Assembly (NCBI GenBank): GCA_013288575.1
Contig: JABDBO010000065.1
Location: forward strand, 1-5,504
Reading direction: 5' to 3'
Source of the DNA: Alphaproteobacteria bacterium
GTDB taxonomy: Bacteria > Pseudomonadota > Alphaproteobacteria > Rickettsiales > 21-14-0-20-44-7
DNA: 5,504 nucleotides
Made by a program: the position numbers and the translations under genes. The stretch's first letter is position 1, and each line of letters begins with the position of its first letter. This document shows, one piece after another, positions 1-5,504 of the stretch. Under the pieces are notes generated by a model. That model was not told where the DNA came from. It did not search any database and saw nothing but the letters and a program-made list of their open reading frames with translations.

Positions 1-2
1 GG

Positions 3-896
3 GAATTTATTGATCTCTCCACTTGCACAACAAATACTTTCGAGAGAATTTTTCTCGGTGGAAACCCTGATCTTGGAGTGCTTTCTCCTGAGGAAGTGGT
101 GGCAAACCGTGCATTTGCAGTATATTCAGCTGAAGAAATTACCGCCCAAACTGGTTTACCAGTCGTCTTTGTTAATACTCACTGGATTGGACCAGCTGTA
201 ATATTTGCTGATCAAAAAGGCTCCTTAGTTGTACATGACTCAACTCCCGAAGAAGCAGTAAAAGAGTTTAAGGCCGACCGCGAAGTTGATATCAGCGATG
301 AATGGAAGCAGAGGCTAGAAAAAAATGGGCCATGGAAAAAGGATACAGATATAATGGATTCTCTAGTAAGTAGTGCACCACCCATACAATATCCGTTTAT
401 CAAAGTTTTCCGAATTAGGGATATACAAAATCGGGATAATGTAATTGAGAGATTTCTTCGTGAAGTTTATGATGGAGCTATAAAACATGACCAAAATCCA
501 ATAGATTTTGAAAGCTGGCAGAAAGAACACGTCACCATTACTCCATTTTCTAAGAGCCGAAAACATATTGAGATCAGCCCTAAATTTTCTGATATAGTCA
601 AAGAAATAGTGGGTAAATATTACAGCCGTTATGTGGACGAACCTAAGAATCATATTTCAACTACGGCATTTACTGAGGCAAGAGAAACAATTGCCAAACT
701 TGCGCCAGATCCAAAAATTACTCATCTAGGATCTTTTAAACCAAAACTTTATGATGGATTAAAACCTACTCTTGAGAAAGGCCATCCAGATAGAAATAAT
801 CCTAAGAAATCTGGGCGCTTCAATAAACCACAAAATGTTAAATACTTGAAGGTTTTGTTGAATCTAACGATTATTTCATTACAGCAATGCTTATAA
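3..896 (+). CDS. Unrecognised protein, 5' end cut by window edge
   Basis: I do not recognise this family. The frame is open from base 3 to the TAA at 894-896, giving at least 297 residues. A GTG at 78 could serve as a start, but the 25 codons before it read as ordinary protein (for example NTFERIFLGGNPDLG) and run off the edge, so the gene probably begins outside the window. The product looks soluble: there is no signal peptide or membrane helix in the visible part. A mixed hydrophobic stretch (LPVVFVNTHWIGPAVIFAD) lies near visible residues 51-69. The last third is rich in Lys, Pro and Asn (for example HPDRNNPKKSGRF) and basic. Base composition is lower in GC than the atp genes by rough hand count. 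Six of 14 Arg codons are AGA/AGG and eight Ile codons are ATA, unlike atpA, which suggests transferred or weakly expressed DNA. The final codons overlap the antisense end of the PAS-like gene, so the natural C-terminus may have been altered. That this is a real gene is likely from its length and protein-like composition; its function is unknown. Confidence 0.7.
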   Translation, partial: EFIDLSTCTTNTFERIFLGGNPDLGVLSPEEVVANRAFAVYSAEEITAQTGLPVVFVNTHWIGPAVIFADQKGSLVVHDSTPEEAVKEFKADREVDISDEWKQRLEKNGPWKKDTDIMDSLVSSAPPIQYPFIKVFRIRDIQNRDNVIERFLREVYDGAIKHDQNPIDFESWQKEHVTITPFSKSRKHIEISPKFSDIVKEIVGKYYSRYVDEPKNHISTTAFTEARETIAKLAPDPKITHLGSFKPKLYDGLKPTLEKGHPDRNNPKKSGRFNKPQNVKYLKVLLNLTIISLQQCL

Positions 897-1434
897 ACCC
901 TTCTGGTCTTTGGAGAGGCGCAATGCTGATTTTTAGGGGTATTGCATCTTTTTCAGTCTTAAAGATAAAATCCAACTCTCTCTTTTTGGAGTCGCGAATA
1001 GCGTCATAAACCGCTATTTTTTGATCATTATCAATGCCGATAGTTGTCAGAAACTGGTCAAGATTATGGTTAGCGCTGGCTTTATCAAAATTCATCGCAT
1101 AGCGCGGATCAAGGTAAAATATGCTGCCGTCGCTATAAACTATCGCATTCAAAATAGTATTGCTGCGCATGGCGCCGGAAAACACCAGGCATTGAAATTC
1201 AGTGGCGGTGCGTTCCTCAAAATTGCGGTTTTGCACCAGATGGACGAAGGCAACCATAATTGCGCTTAAAACCAAAATAATAAGGTTGCGGGTGCTGCCG
1301 GTTACATAATAAACGCTGATGAAAAGCGACAGTGCAATCATGCTGCCAAAAGCCACCAAATGCAGCAATGTGAAGCTTGGCCGTCTTACTGTGAATGCGG
1401 ATTTGTCATTTTTTAAATTAAGCTCGTCGGCCAT
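871..1434 (-). CDS. Two-helix membrane protein with PAS-like domain, possibly a truncated sensor kinase
   Basis: This is a 187-residue protein. A short polar N-terminus (residues 1-20) is followed by two hydrophobic helices at about 22-45 and 50-69 with a very short loop, then a cytoplasmic domain from about 76 to the end. That domain reads like a PAS fold: a helix containing FSGAMRSNTILNAIVYSDG, a strand IFYLDPRYAM, a middle helical region with AVYDAIRDSKKREL, and terminal strands PLKISIAPLQRPEGFISIAV. PAS domains sense ligands or redox state, or mediate dimerisation, and usually sit in front of a histidine kinase or cyclase. Here the stop follows AVMK, where such proteins typically continue with a D-I/V-T-type linker, so the output domain is missing. 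The ATG at 1434 has a good ribosome site (AAAGG, 5 bases before it on the minus strand). It begins 8 bases after the glycosyltransferase stop and is probably co-transcribed. Its end overlaps the convergent gene by 26 bases. PAS assignment is by pattern only; a stand-alone regulator is the alternative to truncation. Confidence 0.8.
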   Translation of the reverse strand: MADELNLKNDKSAFTVRRPSFTLLHLVAFGSMIALSLFISVYYVTGSTRNLIILVLSAIMVAFVHLVQNRNFEERTATEFQCLVFSGAMRSNTILNAIVYSDGSIFYLDPRYAMNFDKASANHNLDQFLTTIGIDNDQKIAVYDAIRDSKKRELDFIFKTEKDAIPLKISIAPLQRPEGFISIAVMK

Positions 1435-1442
1435 TTTAACCT

Positions 1443-2387
1443 TTAAAAACCTATTTTTTCTTCAATTACATATAATGGGCGGTGCTTGGTTTCCCTATAG
1501 ATGCGCCCAATATATTCGCCGATTATACCTAAAGATATGAGCTGAATTCCACCTAAAAAGAGGATAACTGTCATTAAAGATGCATAGCCGGGCACATCTG
1601 AGCCATATAATAAAGTGCGTATTATGAGGAATGAACCGTAAAGGAATGATATTAAAGAGATAATAACCCCGATATATGTCCAAATTTTAAGCGGGAAGGT
1701 GGAAAATGAGAAAATTCCATCCAGCGCAAATTTCCATAATTTCCAATAATTCCAATTAGTTGTGCCGGCGAAACGGGCAGGGCGATCAAAATATATAGTA
1801 GTCGTTTTAAAACCCGCCCAGGCAAAAAGCCCTTTCATAAAGCGGGTGCGTTCTGGCAAAAGTTTGACTGCTTCAACCACTTGCCGGTCAATAAGCCGGA
1901 AATCTCCGGTGTTTTTAGGAATTCTGACCGTACTAAATCTACCCATTATATTATAAAATGCGCCAGCTGATTTACGCTTCATCCAGCTTTCGTTGCGGGT
2001 TTTGCGGGTAGCAAGCACCACTTTGAAGCCATTTTTCCACTGGGAAACCATTTCAGGGATCAGTTCAGGCGGGTCTTGCAGATCAGCATCAAGCGGCACA
2101 ACAACATCACCTTTGGCATATTCCAAACCGGCAGTGAGAGCCGCTTCCTTGCCAAAATTGCGCGATAGGCTCAAAACTTTTACCCGCGGATTGACAAGGC
2201 TTTTAGCGCGTAAGATTTCGAGCGTATTATCATTACTGCCGTCATTTACGCAGATAATTTCCCATTTTCCGCCAGTTTTTGCCAGCGAATCAAGAATTGG
2301 CTCAAGGCGCGAGAACAAAATTTCCACCCCTGCCGATTCATTTTTCATCGGAATAATTATCGAAATTAAAAAATCACTGTAATTCAT
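1443..2387 (-). CDS. Family 2 glycosyltransferase, GtrB/ArnC/DPM1-like, membrane anchored
   Basis: This 314-residue protein matches the polyprenyl-phosphate glycosyltransferase type. Members of the family move a sugar from a nucleotide-sugar donor to undecaprenyl (or dolichyl) phosphate on the cytoplasmic side of the membrane, supplying lipid-linked sugar for O-antigen, lipid A or other surface modification. The GT-A domain starts at residue 8 (ISIIIPMKNE). VNDGS at 47-51 lies in the nucleotide-binding part. DADLQDPPE at 100-108 carries the DxD-type metal site, and NTGDFRLIDR at 159-168 with ERTRFMKGLFAW at 179-190 are typical of this subfamily. NWNYWKLWKFALDGI at 211-225 is the amphipathic juxtamembrane segment. 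Two helices follow at about 236-258 and 271-293, and the protein ends with the usual GEYIGRIYRETKHRP tail. Length and domain order are normal, so it appears intact. It diverges from atpH and leads the two-gene unit with the PAS-like gene. No clear Shine-Dalgarno precedes its ATG. The sugar and acceptor cannot be told from sequence; no flippase gene (gtrA-like) is visible beside it. Confidence 0.95.
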   Translation of the reverse strand: MNYSDFLISIIIPMKNESAGVEILFSRLEPILDSLAKTGGKWEIICVNDGSNDNTLEILRAKSLVNPRVKVLSLSRNFGKEAALTAGLEYAKGDVVVPLDADLQDPPELIPEMVSQWKNGFKVVLATRKTRNESWMKRKSAGAFYNIMGRFSTVRIPKNTGDFRLIDRQVVEAVKLLPERTRFMKGLFAWAGFKTTTIYFDRPARFAGTTNWNYWKLWKFALDGIFSFSTFPLKIWTYIGVIISLISFLYGSFLIIRTLLYGSDVPGYASLMTVILFLGGIQLISLGIIGEYIGRIYRETKHRPLYVIEEKIGF

Positions 2388-2457
2388 AGTTTTTTTGCTG
2401 TTGCAGAGCTTAAGCTACTATGCTAATCAACAGCCCTCAATAAATTTCAAAGTAAAA
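2388..2457. promoter_or_regulatory. Divergent intergenic region with candidate atp operon promoter
   Basis: These 70 bases separate the glycosyltransferase start from the atpH ATG, so promoters for both directions should lie here or extend into the genes. On the plus strand TTGCTG (2395-2400) is followed 18 bases later by TATGCT (2419-2424), a moderate match to sigma-70 elements. TTGCAG (2401-2406) with TGCTAATCA (2421-2429) is a weaker alternative. On the minus strand I find no convincing pair. The region has no strong hairpin. The promoter call is inference from short matches. Confidence 0.35.
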
Positions 2458-3015
2458 ATGGCTAAAAAAGTTAATATTAAAGAATTGGCACGCAGATACA
2501 CCACAGCTGTATTTGACTTGGCTAAATCTACCAACAGTTTAAATGCAATTGCAAAAGACCTCGAAAAGCTTGAAGATTTGATCAAATCTGAGGCTTCAAT
2601 CCAGAAATTCCTGACATCTCCAGTTGTTTCTGAAACCGAGCAAACCAGTGTTGTGCGCGAAATCGGCAAATCTCAGGGTTTTAATTCCCTGACAGTGAAC
2701 TTTTTGCTGATTATCGTCCGTAATGGCCGTTTGCAATATTTGCGCGAGATTGCCAAAGCTTTCCGCGAACGCATTGCGGAAGAAAATGGCGAAATTCGCG
2801 TTGAAGTTATTTCGGCGCAAAAATTAAGCCCAACCCAGGTTAAGCAAGTAGCTGAAGATTTGAGCGTGAAAACTGGCAAGAAAGTTATGCTTGATGAATC
2901 AGTGAAACCTGAAATCATCGGTGGTTTGATTATAAAAATCGGCTCAAAAATGTTTGATTTTTCGATCAAGTCACGTTTGAACAAACTGAAAAACCAACTG
3001 AAGAACGTGTCGTAA
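2458..3015 (+). CDS. atpH: ATP synthase F1 subunit delta
   Basis: The delta subunit sits on top of the F1 head and ties it to the F0 b-subunit stalk, holding the catalytic head still while the rotor turns. The 185-residue length is normal. The N-terminal helical domain begins with ARRYTTAVFDLA (11-22), the usual opening of the family. The middle has the expected LLIIVRNGRLQYLREIAKAF (83-102). The C-terminal signature is present as KPEIIGGLIIKIGSKMFDFS (150-169), followed by a basic helix ending in LNKLKNQL. I chose the ATG at 2458: the frame stays open back to a TTG at 2395, but the 21 extra residues are not family-like and would overlap the promoter region. The ribosome site is weak (only A-rich sequence with AAAG upstream). 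It is the first gene of the F1 cluster, 102 bases before atpA, diverging from the glycosyltransferase. Coming first with no F0 genes ahead is the alphaproteobacterial arrangement. Confidence 0.96.
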   Translation: MAKKVNIKELARRYTTAVFDLAKSTNSLNAIAKDLEKLEDLIKSEASIQKFLTSPVVSETEQTSVVREIGKSQGFNSLTVNFLLIIVRNGRLQYLREIAKAFRERIAEENGEIRVEVISAQKLSPTQVKQVAEDLSVKTGKKVMLDESVKPEIIGGLIIKIGSKMFDFSIKSRLNKLKNQLKNVS

Positions 3016-3117
3016 ATTAATGCTTGAAACTATATCAGTAATGAGCTAATTACGCGCGCATACGAAACATATAAAGAACTTATAAAAACTGAACTAAAAC
3101 AAAAATTTGAGGGATAA
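3016..3117 (+). promoter_or_regulatory. atpH-atpA spacer with A-rich leader and strong atpA ribosome site
   Basis: The gap is long for adjacent genes of one operon. It holds TTGAAA at 3024-3029, 17 bases before TAATTA (3047-3052): the first element is a good -35 match and the second a poor -10 match, so an internal promoter is possible but weak. From about 3061 the sequence is A-rich and low in G, probably unstructured, and leads to GAGGG at 3109-3113, four bases before the atpA ATG. This is the clearest Shine-Dalgarno in the window and fits the need for several alpha subunits per complex. No terminator hairpin is visible. Confidence 0.45.
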
Positions 3118-4653
3118 ATGGCAATAGGTGCAGCGGAAATTTCTGATGTTTTAAAAAAACAAATCCAGAATTTTGATGATTCTGTGGAACTGGCGGAAGT
3201 TGGCCAAGTAGTATCAGTGGGTGACGGTGTTGCCACTGCATGGGGCCTTGAAAATGTTCAGGCTGGCGAGCAAGTTCAGTTTGAAAGCGGCGTTAAAGGC
3301 ATGGCCTTAAACCTTGAGACTGATTCAGTCGGTATCGTAGTTTTCGGTTCTGACCGTGATGTTAAAGAAGGTGAAACTGTAAAACGTACCGGCAAAATCA
3401 TCAGCGTTGCAGTTGGCGAAGGTATGCTTGGCCGCGTAGTTGACGCACAGGGCAACCCAATTGATGGCAAAGGCCCGCTCAAAAATGTAAAAGAAGCGCG
3501 TTTGGAAGTTAAAGCTCCGGGAATTATCGCCCGTAAATCAGTTCACGAACCAATGTCTACCGGTATTAAAGCGATTGATACATTGGTGCCAATTGGCCGT
3601 GGCCAACGCGAACTTATCATTGGTGACCGCCAAACCGGCAAAACTACTATTTGTATCGACACCATCATCAACCAAAAATCTATCAACGATGCAGCGAAAT
3701 CAAACAAAGAAAAATTGTTCTGTATCTATGTTGCAATTGGCCAAAAACGTTCAACAGTTGCCCAAGTTGTTAAACGCTTGGAAGAAGCTGGCGCGTTAGA
3801 ATATACAATTGTCGTTGCAGCAACTGCATCTGACCCGGCACCTATGCAATTCTTGGCACCATATGCTGGTGTTACAATGGGTGAATATTTCCGTGATAAC
3901 GGCATGCACGCAGTGATCGTTTATGATGATTTGTCTAAACACGCCGTGGCTTACCGCCAAATGTCACTTCTCCTTCGCCGCCCACCGGGACGTGAAGCTT
4001 ACCCTGGCGACGTATTCTATTTACACTCTCGTTTGCTCGAGCGCGCTTGCAAAATGTCTGATGATTTGGGCGCTGGTTCTTTGACCGCACTCCCTATCAT
4101 CGAAACGCAAGCTGGTGACGTATCTGCATATATTCCAACCAACGTGATTTCAATCACTGACGGACAGATCTTCCTTGAAACCGAACTCTTCTATAAAGGT
4201 GTTCGCCCAGCAGTTAACGTTGGTCTTTCAGTTTCCCGCGTAGGTTCAGCCGCACAAGTGAAAGCAACTAAGCAAGTTGCCGGTTCGATCAAACTCGAGC
4301 TTGCGCAATATCGTGAGATGGAAGCTTTCGCCCAATTCGGCTCTGACCTTGACGAAGCAACCCAAAAATTGCTCGGCCGTGGTAAACGTTTGACCGAACT
4401 CTTAAAACAACCGCAATATTCTCCACTCAAAATGGAAGAGCAAGTGGCAGTTATTTATGCTGGTGTGAAAGGCTATCTTGATAAAGTTGATCCGAAAGAT
4501 GTCGTGAAATTCGAACAGGAATTGCTCCGCACACTTCGCGGCCCAAGCAAAGCATTGCTCGAGAAAATCCGTAACGATCAAAAACTTGATGATAAAACTG
4601 AAGCCGATTTGAAGAAAGTTATTGAGTCAGCTTTGAAAGTATTTGTGAAATAA
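3118..4653 (+). CDS. atpA: ATP synthase F1 subunit alpha
   Basis: Alpha alternates with beta in the alpha3-beta3 head of F1; it binds nucleotide at non-catalytic sites and lends an arginine to the catalytic ones. The 511-residue length is standard. The N-terminus (AAEISDVLKKQI, 5-16) is the helix that meets delta, followed by the beta-barrel (about 25-95). The nucleotide-binding domain has the P-loop GDRQTGKT at 169-176 and the Walker B strand AVIVYDD at 265-271. The alpha/beta signature PAVNVGLSVS is at 364-373, followed directly by the arginine finger R374 in SRVGS. The C-terminal helical domain contains AQFGSDLDEATQ (405-416) and runs to the end. No key residue is missing. Arg codons are all CGN, mostly CGT/CGC, as in a highly expressed gene. 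The start is fixed by the GAGGG site and the conserved N-terminus. It lies between atpH and atpG in the expected order. Confidence 0.99.
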   Translation: MAIGAAEISDVLKKQIQNFDDSVELAEVGQVVSVGDGVATAWGLENVQAGEQVQFESGVKGMALNLETDSVGIVVFGSDRDVKEGETVKRTGKIISVAVGEGMLGRVVDAQGNPIDGKGPLKNVKEARLEVKAPGIIARKSVHEPMSTGIKAIDTLVPIGRGQRELIIGDRQTGKTTICIDTIINQKSINDAAKSNKEKLFCIYVAIGQKRSTVAQVVKRLEEAGALEYTIVVAATASDPAPMQFLAPYAGVTMGEYFRDNGMHAVIVYDDLSKHAVAYRQMSLLLRRPPGREAYPGDVFYLHSRLLERACKMSDDLGAGSLTALPIIETQAGDVSAYIPTNVISITDGQIFLETELFYKGVRPAVNVGLSVSRVGSAAQVKATKQVAGSIKLELAQYREMEAFAQFGSDLDEATQKLLGRGKRLTELLKQPQYSPLKMEEQVAVIYAGVKGYLDKVDPKDVVKFEQELLRTLRGPSKALLEKIRNDQKLDDKTEADLKKVIESALKVFVK

Positions 4654-4685
4654 TTAAGAGTCTGAAGTCTGGAGACTAAAAAGAA
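4654..4685 (+). promoter_or_regulatory. atpA-atpG spacer with small inverted repeat next to ribosome site
   Basis: AGTCT occurs twice (4659-4663 and 4666-4670) and its complement AGACT once (4673-4677). The outer copy could pair with AGACT across a nine-base loop that contains GG of the GGAG at 4671-4674. This GGAG, 11 bases before the atpG ATG, is the only purine-rich Shine-Dalgarno candidate besides AAGAA. The stem is only five pairs with no U-run, so it is not a terminator. A mild effect on atpG translation is possible but unproven. Confidence 0.3.
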
Positions 4686-5504
4686 ATGGCGTCATTAAAA
4701 GACTTAAAAAACCGGATCAAAAGCGTAAAATCTACGCAGAAGATCACTAAAGCGATGAAAATGGTCGCGGCTGCCAAGCTCCGCCGTGCGCAGGAACGTG
4801 CCGAAGCCGCCCGCCCATATTCTGATAGAATGGCGCAAGTTTTGGCGTCACTAGCTAGCGGTTACAACGCAAATGGCGCAAATTTGCTGAGCGGAACTGG
4901 CCAAGACAAAAATTATTTGCTGATCGTCGCGACTTCAAACCGCGGTTTAGCAGGTGCTTTCAACTCATCAATTTCACGCGCGGCAAATATTCGTGTTAAC
5001 AAATTGCTGGCAGAAGGCAAAAACGTTAAAATTCTCTGCATCGGCAAAAAAGGTTATGACGCATTGAAGCGCAACCACAAACAACGCATTATCAACACAG
5101 TTGAATTGGCCGCTAAAAACACCATCGAATTCAGCGAAGTTGAAGCGATTGCCGCACAAGTAATTGAACTTTTCCACAAAGGCGAGTTTGATGTAGCGAG
5201 CATTTTCTATAACAAATTCCAATCAGCAATCAGCCAGATTGTAACTGAAAAGCAGATCATTCCGCTTTCACTTCCTGTTAATGAAAACAATGCCGATGCT
5301 ACTCCATCTGAGTTTGAGCCAGGCGAAGAAGAAATTTTGGAAACATTATTGCCGCGCAATTTAGCTGTGCAGATTTTCTCTGGTCTTTTAGAGAACCTCG
5401 CATCAGAACATGGCGCGCGGATGACTGCGATGGATAACGCAACGCGTAACGCTGGTGATATGATTCAGAAATTAACGCTTGTGTACAACCGCACGCGCCA
5501 AGCT
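4686..5504 (+). CDS. atpG: ATP synthase F1 subunit gamma, 3' end cut by window edge
   Basis: Gamma is the central rotor shaft of F1, turning inside the alpha3-beta3 head and joining the c-ring through its foot. The frame is open from the ATG at 4686 to the last base, 273 codons; the family is usually about 290 residues, so only the final 15-20 or so are missing. The N-terminal coiled-coil helix reads SLKDLKNRIKSVKSTQKITK (3-22), then AMKMVAAAKLRRAQ. The Rossmann-like middle begins with YLLIVATSNRGLAGAFNSS (77-95) and includes VKILCIGKKGYD (114-125). The C-terminal helix is present as ASEHGARMTAMDNATRNAGD (239-258) and LTLVYNRTRQA at the edge. One small oddity is N85 in SNRGLAG, where an acidic residue (D or E) is usual, with A89 where Cys is common. 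It starts 32 bases after atpA with MASLKDL as its conserved opening, and atpD and atpC are expected downstream. Confidence 0.98.
   Translation, partial: MASLKDLKNRIKSVKSTQKITKAMKMVAAAKLRRAQERAEAARPYSDRMAQVLASLASGYNANGANLLSGTGQDKNYLLIVATSNRGLAGAFNSSISRAANIRVNKLLAEGKNVKILCIGKKGYDALKRNHKQRIINTVELAAKNTIEFSEVEAIAAQVIELFHKGEFDVASIFYNKFQSAISQIVTEKQIIPLSLPVNENNADATPSEFEPGEEEILETLLPRNLAVQIFSGLLENLASEHGARMTAMDNATRNAGDMIQKLTLVYNRTRQA

Noticed and set aside
10..201. Short plus-strand frame starting at a TTG
   Set aside because: It overlaps the longer frame that is open from base 3 to 896, and its product has no family-like features.
1729..1758. Near-tandem repeat of AATTTCCAT-like units
   Set aside because: It encodes the Asn/Trp-rich juxtamembrane segment NWNYWKLWKF, a normal feature of this glycosyltransferase subfamily.
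2395..2457. N-terminal extension of AtpH from a TTG start
   Set aside because: The extra 21 residues do not resemble any delta subunit and overlap the likely promoter; the ATG at 2458 gives the normal length.
3020..3049. Nine-codon leader ORF (MLETISVMS) between atpH and atpA
   Set aside because: It has no ribosome site and no attenuator-like structure, and such short frames are expected by chance.
3993..4653. Minus-strand frames antisense to atpA
   Set aside because: They are shadows of a highly conserved gene and show no membrane or domain pattern of their own.
1..5504. CRISPR array, tRNA or rRNA genes, insertion-sequence ends
   Set aside because: I saw no spaced repeats, cloverleaf or rRNA-like sequence, and no transposase or terminal inverted repeats in the window.

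Overview
The window holds the start of a bacterial F1 ATP synthase operon (atpH, atpA, atpG, running right to the edge). Diverging from it is a two-gene minus-strand unit: a polyprenyl-phosphate-type family 2 glycosyltransferase, followed by a small membrane protein with a PAS-like domain. At the left edge is the 3' part of an unrecognised plus-strand gene. The F1 genes begin with atpH, with no atpB/E/F in front. That layout (F1 cluster atpHAGDC separate from the F0 genes) is typical of Alphaproteobacteria, and the subunit sequences fit. The moderate-to-low GC suggests an AT-leaning or uncultured lineage; I cannot name a genus.

Left part (1-896): an open frame runs in from the window edge and ends at 896. 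It is AT-richer than the rest and uses AGA/AGG and ATA codons that atpA almost never uses, so it looks like accessory or transferred DNA. Its last 26 bases overlap, tail to tail, the end of the next gene.

Middle (871-2387, minus strand): a GtrB/ArnC/DPM1-like glycosyltransferase with two C-terminal membrane helices is followed after 8 bases by a 187-residue protein with two membrane helices and a PAS-like domain. The second protein stops where PAS sensor proteins normally continue into a linker and kinase, so it may be a truncated sensor.

Right part (2388-5504, plus strand): a 70-base divergent intergenic region, then atpH (delta), a 102-base A-rich spacer, atpA (alpha), a 32-base spacer and atpG (gamma, about 273 codons, cut by the window end). 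These encode the stalk, nucleotide-binding and rotor subunits of F1. atpD and atpC would be expected just beyond the window.

Most of the window is ordinary housekeeping sequence. I see no convincing new system. The part most worth a second look is the left edge: the unknown gene and its junction with the apparently shortened PAS protein.
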